DNA of 44,452 nucleotides, taken from the IMG/VR virus record IMGVR_UViG_3300022921_001019, positions 1 through 44,452 of that record; one strand, 5' to 3'. This DNA comes from a virus. The notes under the pieces are model-generated. The model was not told where the DNA came from and did not search any database. It was given only the letters and a program-made list of their open reading frames with translations. Every line of letters begins with the position of its first letter. Position 1 is the stretch's first letter. The position numbers and the translations under genes are program-made. This document shows, in pieces, positions 1-7,698 of this stretch.

Positions 1-546
1 ATGGCTGTACATGGAATGATAGATTTAGAAACACTTGGCGTTGAGCCAGATAGTGTTATCATAACACTCGGTGCTATTAAATTCGACCCGTATACAGATG
101 AAGATCCGCACTCAGGATTGTATCTACGTTGCGACATTGAAGAACAAAGTGAAAAGTATCATCGTACAATAGATGACAATACACTTGAATGGTGGGGTAA
201 ACAAGATCCTAAGATTAGAGAAGAAGCATTTGGTGAACACAAAGATCGTGTGAACATGGAGCAACTTACAAAAGCAATTAATAAATTTTGTGTAGGAGTA
301 GATCAACTTTGGTGTCAAGGTCCATTGTTTGATTATGCTATTTTACAAAACTTATACAAAGGCGTTGGTAAGCCGTGTCCATGGAACTTTTGGCAGATTA
401 GAGACAGTAGAACATTGTTTGCTATGATGCCTACAGATCCTCGTAAAGCAATACAAGAAGAATTACATAATGCATTAGCAGACTGTTACTATCAAGCTAA
501 GTGTGTACAATCAACCTATAAACACTTTGGAGTTAAATCTCGATGA
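1..546 (+). CDS. dexA: DexA-like DEDDh 3'-5' exonuclease
   Basis: This 181-residue protein has the DEDDh exonuclease residues in order: D8 and E10 in the MIDLETLG block, D111 in 'WCQGPLFDYAIL', and H156/D161 in 'HNALADCYYQAKC'. The family (T4 DexA and the Rv2179c-like exonucleases) degrades single-stranded DNA or RNA from the 3' end using two metal ions. In T4-like phages DexA helps host DNA turnover and nucleotide processing. The ATG is the first base of the window. The N-terminus looks complete because the first Asp/Glu pair sits at residues 8-10, as in DexA, but upstream sequence and the ribosome binding site cannot be seen. Its stop overlaps the next start by 4 bases (ATGA), so the two genes are probably translationally coupled. 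Confidence 0.85.
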   Translation: MAVHGMIDLETLGVEPDSVIITLGAIKFDPYTDEDPHSGLYLRCDIEEQSEKYHRTIDDNTLEWWGKQDPKIREEAFGEHKDRVNMEQLTKAINKFCVGVDQLWCQGPLFDYAILQNLYKGVGKPCPWNFWQIRDSRTLFAMMPTDPRKAIQEELHNALADCYYQAKCVQSTYKHFGVKSR

Positions 547-1310
547 GGATACTACTAACAGGACATAAAGGTATGGTTGGAACAGAGTTGTATACTGCTC
601 TAACCAAAGACCATCGTGTTATTGGTATTGATTTAAAAGACGGTAATAACTTACTAGACTGTTCGTTAGACTTCGATGTTGATCTAGTAATTCATCTTGC
701 AGGCGAAAGCGGAATACTAAGAAGTTTAGAAGAACCTGATTTGTATTTTCAACATAACGTACTAGCAACTAAAAGATTATTTGACCATTTTAAAAATACT
801 AGAATACTGTATGCTAGTTCAAGTACTGCAAAAGAACCTAATAGAAATCCGTATGCATTAACTAAACATACAGTTGAACGCATTGCACCACAATCAAGTC
901 TAGGCATGAGATTTACAACTATATACAGTAACAACTCAGAACTTAGGCCAAACATGTTAATACCTCGAATTATACGCAATGATGTACCACACGTAACTAA
1001 TCATAAAAGAGACTTTATTCATGTTGCCGATATTGTAAGTGCAATACTTACATTAATCAAAAACGAAGATGTAAGAGGAGTTATTGATATCGGAACTGGC
1101 AAAAGCCAATCACTAAAAAGTATTTTAAAAGAATTTGGAATGAATCCACAAATGAAAATGGATACTCCCAATGAAAGAGCTGATAATGTTGCTGACATAT
1201 CAGTGTTACAAGGCTTGGGTTGGAAAACAACAATTGAGCTAATACAATTCTTAAAAGACAAGAAAGAGCTTGACTTTTTAGAAAAACCTAAATATAATGT
1301 ATATAACTAA
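543..1310 (+). CDS. NAD-dependent epimerase/dehydratase (extended SDR)
   Basis: This 255-residue protein begins with a Rossmann glycine motif (GHKGMVG, residues 7-13). Further on come an SSST segment and the SDR catalytic YxxxK (YALTK, about residue 103), then a typical epimerase segment RDFIHVADIV. It resembles nucleotide-sugar epimerases/dehydratases but is shorter than the usual 310-350 residues. Marine myoviruses often carry such genes, presumably for host-surface or virion glycan remodelling. The substrate cannot be told from the sequence. It starts on the ATGA overlap with the exonuclease, and the sliding-clamp promoter lies inside its 3' end. Confidence 0.8.
   Translation: MRILLTGHKGMVGTELYTALTKDHRVIGIDLKDGNNLLDCSLDFDVDLVIHLAGESGILRSLEEPDLYFQHNVLATKRLFDHFKNTRILYASSSTAKEPNRNPYALTKHTVERIAPQSSLGMRFTTIYSNNSELRPNMLIPRIIRNDVPHVTNHKRDFIHVADIVSAILTLIKNEDVRGVIDIGTGKSQSLKSILKEFGMNPQMKMDTPNERADNVADISVLQGLGWKTTIELIQFLKDKKELDFLEKPKYNVYN
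1270..1298 (+). promoter_or_regulatory. sigma70-type promoter for the clamp gene
   Basis: TTGACT (1270-1275), a 17-bp spacer and TATAAT (1293-1298). Transcription should begin near 1305, 21 bases before the ATG at 1326. The -35 box sits inside the end of the epimerase gene. It is one of seven promoters in this window with identical spacing. Confidence 0.8.
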
Positions 1311-1325
1311 TGGAGAAATGTTAAA

Positions 1326-2057
1326 ATGAAAGATATCTTACAAGACGTTGTTGCTCATACACATTCACTAGGATTTTTAACTTTAGTAAAAGTTACTGGT
1401 GAAGATGCCGCAACGACAATCGAATCAATGGCAGAAGATAGAAGTGTTATCTTAACTGCTACAACAAAGGCGGCAGTAAACGAATTTAAAGGAACCTTTG
1501 GTATGCCTAACTTAGACAAGTTAGCACTACACTTAAAGAATCCTGAGTATCAAAAACAAGCAAAGATTACTGTAGAGTCTAGAGAAAAAGACGGCGAAAC
1601 TTTGCCAACACACTTACACTTTGAAAACGAAGCAGGTGACTTTGAAAACGATTATCGCTTTATGAATAAAGCAATTATTGATGAGAAACTTAAAACTGTT
1701 AAGTTTAAAGGTGCAAGTTGGGACGTAACCATTGAGCCTACAATGGCTTCAATTACTAGAATGAAATTGCAAAGTGCGGCACATTCAGAAGAAACTACAT
1801 TTACAGTTAAGACTGAAAATGATAACTTAGTGTTTACTTTTGGTGACGCTTCACAACACGCAGGATCATTTGTATTCCAACACGGAGTTGGCAGTGAATT
1901 GAAACATGCTTGGAGTTGGCCTGTAGCACAAGTACAAGCTATTTTAAATCTTGATGGTAAAGTAACTATGAAGATTAGTGATCAAGGTGCAATGGCATTA
2001 AGTGTTGACAGTGGTTTAGGTCAGTACGACTATATTCTACCAGCACAAACTAAGTAA
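1326..2057 (+). CDS. Probable sliding clamp (gp45-like DNA polymerase processivity factor)
   Basis: This is a 243-residue protein with no catalytic motifs and a two-half beta-rich pattern. The halves are joined near residue 130, and the protein ends in a strand-like 'QYDYILPAQTK', as PCNA/gp45 clamps do. Length is close to T4 gp45 (228 residues). The segments 'FKGTFGMPNLDKL' and 'TFGDASQHAGSFVF' can be laid on the corresponding gp45 strands, but this is a by-eye match and not a strong motif. In T4, gp45 is loaded by gp44/62, tethers gp43 polymerase and also activates late transcription from TATAAATA promoters. It has its own strong promoter (1270-1298). A structural prediction or HHpred search would settle the assignment. 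Confidence 0.55.
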   Translation: MKDILQDVVAHTHSLGFLTLVKVTGEDAATTIESMAEDRSVILTATTKAAVNEFKGTFGMPNLDKLALHLKNPEYQKQAKITVESREKDGETLPTHLHFENEAGDFENDYRFMNKAIIDEKLKTVKFKGASWDVTIEPTMASITRMKLQSAAHSEETTFTVKTENDNLVFTFGDASQHAGSFVFQHGVGSELKHAWSWPVAQVQAILNLDGKVTMKISDQGAMALSVDSGLGQYDYILPAQTK

Positions 2058-2063
2058 GGATAA

Positions 2064-2264
2064 ATGACGAAAAAAAATAAAAAGCCAGGCTTAATAGACA
2101 AAATAGGAAAAGCACATTCAAAGGTGTTTACATATGTTAGTAACAAAGCAAAGACAAGTAAACTATGGGCAATATTATTAACAGTATTAGTAATATACGA
2201 ACTAATAGAACATTTAGTTTATCCTTGGCTTGTTCCGCTTTTAGCAATTAAAGCCTTTGGATAA
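2064..2264 (+). CDS. Small single-pass membrane protein
   Basis: This is a 66-residue protein. A Lys-rich amphipathic N-terminus (residues 1-34) is followed by one hydrophobic segment of about 25 residues (roughly 35-60, LWAILLTVLVIYELIEHLVY...). The charge pattern suggests an N-in inner-membrane protein. A short 'aagga' ribosome binding site precedes the ATG and the gene follows the clamp by 6 bases. The function is not recognised. Small membrane proteins beside replication genes in marine phages are usually unassigned. I found no holin or spanin signature beyond the single helix. Confidence 0.6.
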   Translation: MTKKNKKPGLIDKIGKAHSKVFTYVSNKAKTSKLWAILLTVLVIYELIEHLVYPWLVPLLAIKAFG

Positions 2265-2276
2265 TAGGAGAATAAT

Positions 2277-3809
2277 TTGAATACCGACTTAACAAAAGCA
2301 CAGAACGATTACGCAACGTTCTTACCAGCACTAAGTGGCTTCTATGCTACGTTTGTTGGTAAACAAAGAGCAGGCGAATATGTAGAATACAATCGTATTC
2401 CTGCAAACTTTAAGAACGGTGTTGAAAGTCTTAATTGGTTAAACCGTAAAGACGGACAGTTTCAATACCATTGGAGTTTGTATTCAGCAGGACATGCCGA
2501 ACTTGATATCAACAAGGACTCACCTAAAGAAGATATGATCCGTAACAGAGATCGTACTACTAGTTGGCTACTTGGTGACTCAGGTGGTTTCCAAATTGGT
2601 AAAGGTGTTTGGGAAGGCGACTGGAAGAATCCTAACTGTCCTAAAGCAATGAAAAAACGTACACAAGTTCTTGCATGGATGGATGCTTACATGGACTATG
2701 GTATGATCCTTGATATCCCTGCCTGGGTGGCACGTTCACCTGAAGGTGCTAAAGCAACAGGTATTGACAACTATCAAGATGCCGTTAATGCTACACGTAT
2801 TAACAATGACTTCTTTATGAAAAATAGAAGTGGTGCTTGTAAATTCCTAAACGTACTACAAGGTGAAAATCATGCTGATGCTGAAGATTGGTATCAACAG
2901 ATGAAAGACTATTGTGATCCAGCCAAGTATCCTGATACACATTTTAATGGTTGGAGTATGGGTGGACAGAACATGTGTGATGTGCATTTGGTTCTTAAAC
3001 GTCTAGTTGCATTAAGGTTTGACGGACTATTACAAACAGGCTTACATGATGTAATGCACTTCTTAGGTACAAGTAAATTGGAGTGGGCTACACTATTAAC
3101 TGATATCCAACGTGCGGTGCGTAAGTATCACAACCCTAACTTTATGATTACATTTGATTGTGCTTCTCCATTTTTAGCAACAGCAAACGGTCAAATATAT
3201 TGTGAATTAGAAACACAGGATAGAAGTAAATGGGTGTATAGAATGGTTCCTAGTATCGACAACAAAGCACTAGCAACAGACACTACTCCGTTTGGACAGG
3301 CATTTGTTAGAGAAGGTAAACATACTAGTTTTAAAGATTCACCTATTACACAAGATTTAAAAGCCAAAGATGTTACAATTTATGCACCTGGTGATTTAAA
3401 TAAAATAGGTAAAGAAGGAAAAACATCTTGGGATAGTTTTTCATATGCGATCCAAATGGGTCATAATGTATGGAGTCATATTAATGCAGTACAAGAAGCG
3501 AATAGACAATACGACAATGGAGTCGTTCCGAACATGCTTGTGGAAGAGCGTTTTGACAGGGTATTTTTCCGAGATGTTGTGGAGGCAATATTTGCAACTG
3601 ACGACAGAGACAAAGCGAACAAAATCATAGAAGACAATTCAAAGTTTTTTATGACCATTATTGGAACACGTGGTGCAACAGGTAAAAAGACTGTAAACGC
3701 AAGTACACACTTTGGAAACTTGTTTGAAGTTGAAGATACTAACACAGCAACAGTAGACGAACCTGAACTATCAGAAGATAAGTTAGATAACTTAGAAGAG
3801 AATTTATAG
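2277..3809 (+). CDS. dpdA: DpdA-like 7-deazaguanine DNA transglycosylase (TGT fold)
   Basis: This 510-residue protein has tRNA-guanine transglycosylase (TGT) signatures: DSGGFQ with D101 (the proton-donor/acceptor Asp), 'MILDIPAW' (D146), 'LNVLQG' (191-196), 'WSMGG' (226-230) and 'ITFDCASP' with D294, matching the nucleophile block FDCVLP of TGT. The TGT zinc site (CxCxxC...H) is not present. That combination fits the phage DpdA group, which exchanges guanine in DNA for a 7-deazaguanine base. The start is TTG at 2277, with a good AGGAG (2266-2270) six bases upstream. The same window holds queD, folE and queE, which make the base precursor. Unrelated TGT-like functions are possible but less likely given that context. 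Confidence 0.85.
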   Translation: MNTDLTKAQNDYATFLPALSGFYATFVGKQRAGEYVEYNRIPANFKNGVESLNWLNRKDGQFQYHWSLYSAGHAELDINKDSPKEDMIRNRDRTTSWLLGDSGGFQIGKGVWEGDWKNPNCPKAMKKRTQVLAWMDAYMDYGMILDIPAWVARSPEGAKATGIDNYQDAVNATRINNDFFMKNRSGACKFLNVLQGENHADAEDWYQQMKDYCDPAKYPDTHFNGWSMGGQNMCDVHLVLKRLVALRFDGLLQTGLHDVMHFLGTSKLEWATLLTDIQRAVRKYHNPNFMITFDCASPFLATANGQIYCELETQDRSKWVYRMVPSIDNKALATDTTPFGQAFVREGKHTSFKDSPITQDLKAKDVTIYAPGDLNKIGKEGKTSWDSFSYAIQMGHNVWSHINAVQEANRQYDNGVVPNMLVEERFDRVFFRDVVEAIFATDDRDKANKIIEDNSKFFMTIIGTRGATGKKTVNASTHFGNLFEVEDTNTATVDEPELSEDKLDNLEENL

Positions 3810-3818
3810 GAGTTATTA

Positions 3819-4424
3819 ATGCATACAGAATCGCTTTTTGCAACGCCCTTCTTGTATGAACATGCTAACGAACTAAGCAACGATACGTTGTATGCATTTT
3901 GTCATGGCCTGTATAGTGCAGAAGGTACAAATGACAACTGGCAAAGTATGCATCTTGATCTTACTAACGTAATATTGCAACCTCTTGTAGCTCGTGTACA
4001 AGCATTGTTTGATAAACAAGCAGAACTATTAGGACTTGTTGACAACTGCCGTATAGAAGTAACACAGGCTTGGATTAACGTTAATAAGCCTAATACAAGC
4101 AGGTCTAATACTAATGACATGCATATGCACCCAGGACATATTATGTCAGCTGTATACTACGTAAAGGCGCCCGCAGAAGGTGGTAATCTTGTTCTTTCTA
4201 GTCCGCATGGACTAATGGACTATGCATTACCATATAAACTAACCAAAATTCCAACTCCCTTTAACGGAACAAGATACACAGTGATGCCAAAAGATGGTGA
4301 TCTTGTATGTTTTCCGGGTTGGATCAATCATAGTGTTGGAGATAATACGAGCAATACATCACGTATATCAATAGCATTTAATGGCAATTTAGGAGGAGAA
4401 GCACTTGACGACAAGTCATTATAG
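3819..4424 (+). CDS. 2OG-Fe(II) oxygenase (2OG-FeII_Oxy_5 type)
   Basis: This 201-residue protein has the pattern of the putative 2OG oxygenases common in cyanophages and pelagiphages: 'MHMHPGHIMSAVYYVKAP' (metal ligands around H102/H104), then 'GDLVCFPGWINHSVGDN' with H171, and R182 in 'SRISIAFN', the usual 2-oxoglutarate-binding Arg. It is expected to hydroxylate a protein, nucleic acid or small molecule using Fe(II), O2 and 2-oxoglutarate. The substrate is unknown. 'TAGGAGTT' upstream of the ATG is a good ribosome binding site. It follows dpdA by 9 bases, so a role in further modifying the DNA base is conceivable but unproven. Confidence 0.8.
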   Translation: MHTESLFATPFLYEHANELSNDTLYAFCHGLYSAEGTNDNWQSMHLDLTNVILQPLVARVQALFDKQAELLGLVDNCRIEVTQAWINVNKPNTSRSNTNDMHMHPGHIMSAVYYVKAPAEGGNLVLSSPHGLMDYALPYKLTKIPTPFNGTRYTVMPKDGDLVCFPGWINHSVGDNTSNTSRISIAFNGNLGGEALDDKSL

Positions 4425-4433
4425 TGCTATAAT
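4405..4433 (+). promoter_or_regulatory. sigma70 promoter, extended -10, giving a leaderless start
   Basis: TTGACG (4405-4410), a 17-bp spacer and TATAAT (4428-4433), with TGC just upstream making an extended -10. Six or seven bases past the -10 is 4439-4440, which is the ATG of the next gene. The transcript would therefore begin at its own start codon. The promoter lies over the last codons of the 2OG oxygenase. Confidence 0.85.
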
Positions 4434-4438
4434 ATATT

Positions 4439-4627
4439 ATGAAACAAAAAAAACTTGTAAAAAAATTAACCGAAGAGCATAAATTCTATGCAAAAAAAGT
4501 TGACGAGATTGAAAAAGAACGTACAATGTATAGAGACTTTGGACATAAAGCCCTATTAACAAAACTTAAAAAAATGAAATTAGTAATTAAAGATCAAATT
4601 GATAGGTTAACAAAAAATGAAACGTGA
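4439..4627 (+). CDS. YdcH/DUF465-like small helical protein
   Basis: This 62-residue, Lys/Glu-rich, fully helical protein contains 'KLTEEHKFYAKKVDEIE' and 'LLTKLKKMKLVIKDQIDRL'. That is the pattern of the DUF465 (YdcH) family: an EEH motif followed by LKKxKLxxKDxI. The family's function is not established. There is no ribosome binding site in front of the ATG; the nearest AGGAGG is about 43 bases away, inside the previous gene. The consensus promoter places +1 on the ATG, so leaderless translation is likely. Confidence 0.65.
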   Translation: MKQKKLVKKLTEEHKFYAKKVDEIEKERTMYRDFGHKALLTKLKKMKLVIKDQIDRLTKNET

Positions 4628-5165
4628 TTATTCAGATGGTGTAGTTAAAGATGATGTAGTATACTTTACTGGTTATGAAGTAGAAAAAACACCAGCATTT
4701 GAAATGGATACACTATTTGTCGTAGGATGTCCTCCATTAGATGAAGTTCTCGAACAAGCACACAAGCATCACGTTGATCATATCTATCTTGGTGCTAATC
4801 AAAGTTTTCAAATAAAATTACCACACGGTGACGATGCTACTAACAAGGCATGGGATACACTTGTACATGGTTTGCTTAAAGAAGGTTATATGGTTACATT
4901 AGACTATGATGTAAAATATCATGAGTATGTTATAGAAGCAGGGTACAACGAAGATAATAAATTTATTAGCCAAATTAGTGTTAAACTTCCTTACATTGAT
5001 CTACTAAACTATAATGCTTGTATTAAAATTGATGACAAAGACTTTAAGGCATCTAATGCTGGAGTTTGGATTCATCAAGTACATGACTTACAAGACCGTT
5101 CAAAATTTACAGATTGGTCCAAATATGAAAACGATAATCCGGTTGACAATGAGGACGAAAGATAG
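4617..5165 (+). CDS. Conserved phage protein of unknown function
   Basis: This 182-residue acidic protein overlaps the previous gene by 11 bases and abuts queD. It has an alternating alpha/beta pattern in the N-terminal half ('TLFVVGCPPLDEVLEQAHKH', 'HIYLGANQSF') and a C-terminal 'DLQDRSKFTDWSKYENDN' segment that I associate with conserved hypothetical proteins of T4-like marine phages. I recognise no catalytic motif. Its position immediately upstream of queD, with the queD promoter inside its 3' end, makes a link to deazaguanine metabolism possible but not shown. Confidence 0.6.
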   Translation: MKRDYSDGVVKDDVVYFTGYEVEKTPAFEMDTLFVVGCPPLDEVLEQAHKHHVDHIYLGANQSFQIKLPHGDDATNKAWDTLVHGLLKEGYMVTLDYDVKYHEYVIEAGYNEDNKFISQISVKLPYIDLLNYNACIKIDDKDFKASNAGVWIHQVHDLQDRSKFTDWSKYENDNPVDNEDER

Positions 5166-5171
5166 TATACT
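5143..5171 (+). promoter_or_regulatory. sigma70 promoter abutting the annotated queD ATG
   Basis: TTGACA (5143-5148), a 17-bp spacer and TATACT (5166-5171). The -10 ends exactly where the ATG at 5172 begins. A transcript from this promoter (+1 near 5178) would therefore lack that ATG. Either the 5172 start is used only in read-through mRNA, or translation begins downstream (5211, 5214 or 5238). Confidence 0.8.
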
Positions 5172-5630
5172 ATGAGTACAAATAACAACTACGAATCACA
5201 TCATGATTATATGATGAGAAGGACTAAAGAAGAAAACATGAAAGATCTTATGAACAACGCAAAAAGAATGATTTGGGTTACTTTTACTAAAGAAGGTATC
5301 CATAAGTATCCTGCGGCACTAGATGATCCTAGTCTTGCAACAGGTGACGAATATGATGTTTCGTTTTTGGGATATCCCCACAGACACATATTCCATTTTA
5401 AGGTCGCTATCACTGTAACACACAACGACAGAGATATCGAATTTATTCAATTTAAACGATGGTTAATGAAACTATATGAAGGTGAACTAAATGTAGATTA
5501 TAAAAGTTGTGAGATGATGGCAGACGATCTGTACCAAAAGATCAATGCTAAATACCCCGGTCGTGAGATTCATATTGACATTAGTGAAGATGGAGAAAAC
5601 GGCGCACATATTGAGTATGCAAAAAGCTAA
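5172..5630 (+). CDS. queD: QueD-like 6-carboxytetrahydropterin synthase
   Basis: This is a 152-residue PTPS/QueD-fold protein. Probable zinc histidines are H44 ('EGIHKYP') and H70/H72 ('GYPHRHIFHF'). The block 'RDIEFIQFKRWLMKLY' and the C-terminal 'ISEDGENGAHIEY' match phage QueD proteins. QueD converts dihydroneopterin triphosphate to 6-carboxytetrahydropterin, the substrate of QueE. The usual catalytic Cys between the zinc histidines is not visible in this protein. The start is uncertain: the sigma70 -10 touches the ATG at 5172, so ATG 5238 (residue 23, just before the conserved domain) may be the real start from that promoter. Confidence 0.85.
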   Translation: MSTNNNYESHHDYMMRRTKEENMKDLMNNAKRMIWVTFTKEGIHKYPAALDDPSLATGDEYDVSFLGYPHRHIFHFKVAITVTHNDRDIEFIQFKRWLMKLYEGELNVDYKSCEMMADDLYQKINAKYPGREIHIDISEDGENGAHIEYAKS

Positions 5631-5642
5631 AGGAGTAAAGCA

Positions 5643-5861
5643 ATGTCGTACTGGGAAGAAAAGCCTGAGATTATCAAAATTTTTGATGACTTGGATAAGT
5701 TCCGTGTTTTTTGTCGTAACTACGGTTTTAAGTTCGATGAAAAAGATTTGTACAACAAGAATAGCCGAGCATGGCAATTCTATTTAGATCCTTCCAAATT
5801 GAGGAAGAATCGTGATAATAAGAATAAGGGTAAGTTTACCCGGAATAGGAAACCTAACTAA
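5643..5861 (+). CDS. Small basic conserved phage protein
   Basis: This 72-residue protein has a strong ribosome binding site (AAAGGAG, 5629-5635) 8 bases before the ATG. The N-terminal half is aromatic and acidic ('IFDDLDKFRVFCRNYGFKF', 'RAWQFYLDP'). The tail from about residue 52 is strongly basic and Asn/Lys/Arg-rich, suggesting nucleic-acid or ribosome contact. I do not recognise a family. Its TAA shares a base with the ATG of the glycosyltransferase (TAATG), so the two are coupled. Confidence 0.6.
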   Translation: MSYWEEKPEIIKIFDDLDKFRVFCRNYGFKFDEKDLYNKNSRAWQFYLDPSKLRKNRDNKNKGKFTRNRKPN

Positions 5862-6907
5862 TGACAACGTACATTGTAGACATTGAAGCAGTAGATACCC
5901 GTTATACTAAGCAATGGAAAGAATATCTTCCAAAGCAACTTCAACGTGCTACAAATATGGACGTAAAGATTATTAGTGGAGGGGAAACGCCTCAGGCTAC
6001 AACGCCTGGGGCTTTTCTCAACTTTGGTGGTACTAACGTTTACAAAAGTAAACAACTAGAACAAATAGGAGAAATGTTCTGTGCAGGAACTATTAAGGAC
6101 GGTGATTATTTTCTTTATACCGATGCCTGGAACCCTACAGTTATACAACTACGCTACATGGCAGAACTATTGGGTGTTGACATTCGCATTGGTGGTATGT
6201 GGCATGCTGGTAGCTATGATCCACATGACTTCTTGGGTAGACTAATAGGCGACAAACCTTGGGTAAGACATGCAGAACGTTCTATGTATGAATGTTATGA
6301 TGATAACTATTTTGCTACACAATTCCATATTGATCTATTTGCAAAAAGTTTACGTATGGATCCAAACAAGAATCACAGAGTTGGTTGGCCTATGGAGTAT
6401 TTGCGTAACAGTTTAGACAGTTACAAAGGTATGCAGAAGCGAGACTTGGTCTTGTTCCCACATCGTGTAGCACCGGAGAAGCAAGTAGACATATTCCGTG
6501 ACTTAGCGGAGCAACTTCCTGAATACGAATTTGTAGTATGTCAAGAACAAACATTAAGTAAAAACGAATATCATAACTTGCTAGGTGAAGCAAAAGTAGT
6601 GTTTAGTGCTAACCTACAAGAAACACTTGGCATTAGTTGGTATGAAGGTGCATTAGTAAATGCACTTCCTATGGTGCCTGATAGACTAAGCTATAGTGAA
6701 ATGGCTATTGATAAATTTAAATATCCTAGTGCGTGGACTGAATCTTTTGAAAGCTACAAAGCTAATAAAGATAAAATAGTTGCACAGTTAGTTGACTATG
6801 TAGAAAATTATGAATCTTATTTGCCTGCACTATTAAAACAAACAGATCTATTAAAGAAAGAGTTCTTTGATGGTCGAGCTTTATATAAAGGAATTAGTAA
6901 TGGATGA
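5861..6907 (+). CDS. Glycosyltransferase, GT-B fold (GT4-like)
   Basis: This is a 348-residue protein. The C-terminal half has the GT4 donor-site pattern: 'LVLFPHRVAPEKQVDIF' (strand plus a basic donor-phosphate contact near residues 196-212) and 'FSANLQETLGISWYEGALVNALPMVP' (the ExxG...E helix that binds the nucleotide sugar, about 247-272). The N-terminal half contains 'DGDYFLYTDAWNP' and 'GGMWHAGSYDP'. It transfers a sugar from an activated donor to an unknown acceptor. Possible roles are glycosylation of phage DNA bases or of virion or host-surface glycans. The first is worth noting because the phage appears to make deazaguanine DNA. Confidence 0.75.
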   Translation: MTTYIVDIEAVDTRYTKQWKEYLPKQLQRATNMDVKIISGGETPQATTPGAFLNFGGTNVYKSKQLEQIGEMFCAGTIKDGDYFLYTDAWNPTVIQLRYMAELLGVDIRIGGMWHAGSYDPHDFLGRLIGDKPWVRHAERSMYECYDDNYFATQFHIDLFAKSLRMDPNKNHRVGWPMEYLRNSLDSYKGMQKRDLVLFPHRVAPEKQVDIFRDLAEQLPEYEFVVCQEQTLSKNEYHNLLGEAKVVFSANLQETLGISWYEGALVNALPMVPDRLSYSEMAIDKFKYPSAWTESFESYKANKDKIVAQLVDYVENYESYLPALLKQTDLLKKEFFDGRALYKGISNG

Positions 6908-7280
6908 TAAAGACAAAGATGACTATTCAATTACTATTGGTACTGACGATCAGTGCAGTACAAGTACAATTACTATTGGTAGTGCATCAGATAGTGGGCT
7001 TATCCTTGATAACACAATGAGTGACGTTACATATTCATTTGATGACTCATTTCAGTCAGGTGCAACAGTAGGCGGAATTACTAGTATTGATATTAATAGT
7101 ACACTTTTTTCTGACGTTGGCCTAAATACATTAGACGAAGATGAAATAACAGAAATGTGTAAAGAGTATCCAGCACTAAAAATAGTTTGGCATAATTTTA
7201 AAACTATGTATGATTTAGTTAAGCAAGATTACAAAGGTAAAAAAGAAGCAGGTGAATTTGATGATGACATTCCTTTCTAA
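6900..7280 (+). CDS. Acidic phage protein with an SSB-like C-terminal tip (DDDIPF)
   Basis: This is a 126-residue protein. The N-terminal 75 residues are Ser/Thr/Asp-rich and low complexity (TITIGT/TITIGS repeats). A helical segment 'KIVWHNFKTMYDLVKQDYKGKKEAG' follows, and the chain ends in 'EFDDDIPF'. The last six residues equal the C-terminal tip of bacterial SSB, which docks partner proteins such as PriA, RecQ, RecO, ExoI and DnaK-clamp-loader chi. No OB fold is evident, so it is not an obvious SSB. ATG 6900 was chosen over the longer reading from 6867 because it overlaps the upstream stop by only 8 bases and follows an AAAGGA. Confidence 0.7.
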   Translation: MDDKDKDDYSITIGTDDQCSTSTITIGSASDSGLILDNTMSDVTYSFDDSFQSGATVGGITSIDINSTLFSDVGLNTLDEDEITEMCKEYPALKIVWHNFKTMYDLVKQDYKGKKEAGEFDDDIPF

Positions 7281-7698
7281 GATTATGGACAAACTTGGAA
7301 GACGTCGAGTAATTACAGACAGAGACGGAAAGGTACCTTACCTTATCCGTTATTATCTATTTTTAAAAGAACGTAAAAACTTTCCGTTTAATATTACACT
7401 ACACAAAGTTCTTGTAAGCGATGAACCTACACTACATGATCATCCATGGAGTTGGGGTGCTATTATTTTAAGTGGTGGCTATTGGGAACATACACCTGAA
7501 GGTAAGTTTTGGCGTGGGCCAGGACATATTAGATTTAGAAGTGCAAAAGATTTGCATTGGTTAGAACTTGCTAAAGACAAGAACAACAATAACATTCCAT
7601 GTTGGAGTTTGTTCTTTATGGGTAAAAAAGCACAAAGCTGGGGCTTTGTCAAAGATGGCAAGTGGATTGATAATAGGGATTATTTGAAAGATGCATAA
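7261..7698 (+). CDS. Cupin-fold conserved phage protein
   Basis: This 145-residue protein has a cupin-like metal site pattern: 'LHDHPWSWGAIILSGGYWEH' (two His then a GGYWEH strand), followed by 'GHIRFRSAKDLHWLEL' (third His). Cupins can be isomerases, dioxygenases or binding proteins; no activity can be named. Candidate starts are ATG 7261 or 7264 (an AGGTG at 7250-7254 lies upstream) or GTG 7252. It overlaps the SSB-tip gene by 20 bases and the next 2OG oxygenase by 8, inside a chain of overlapping genes. Confidence 0.65.
   Translation: MMTFLSKIMDKLGRRRVITDRDGKVPYLIRYYLFLKERKNFPFNITLHKVLVSDEPTLHDHPWSWGAIILSGGYWEHTPEGKFWRGPGHIRFRSAKDLHWLELAKDKNNNNIPCWSLFFMGKKAQSWGFVKDGKWIDNRDYLKDA

Noticed and set aside
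3476-3880. 134-residue minus-strand frame over dpdA
   Set aside because: Antisense Ser-rich low-complexity shadow of a gene with clear motifs; no ribosome binding site or promoter.
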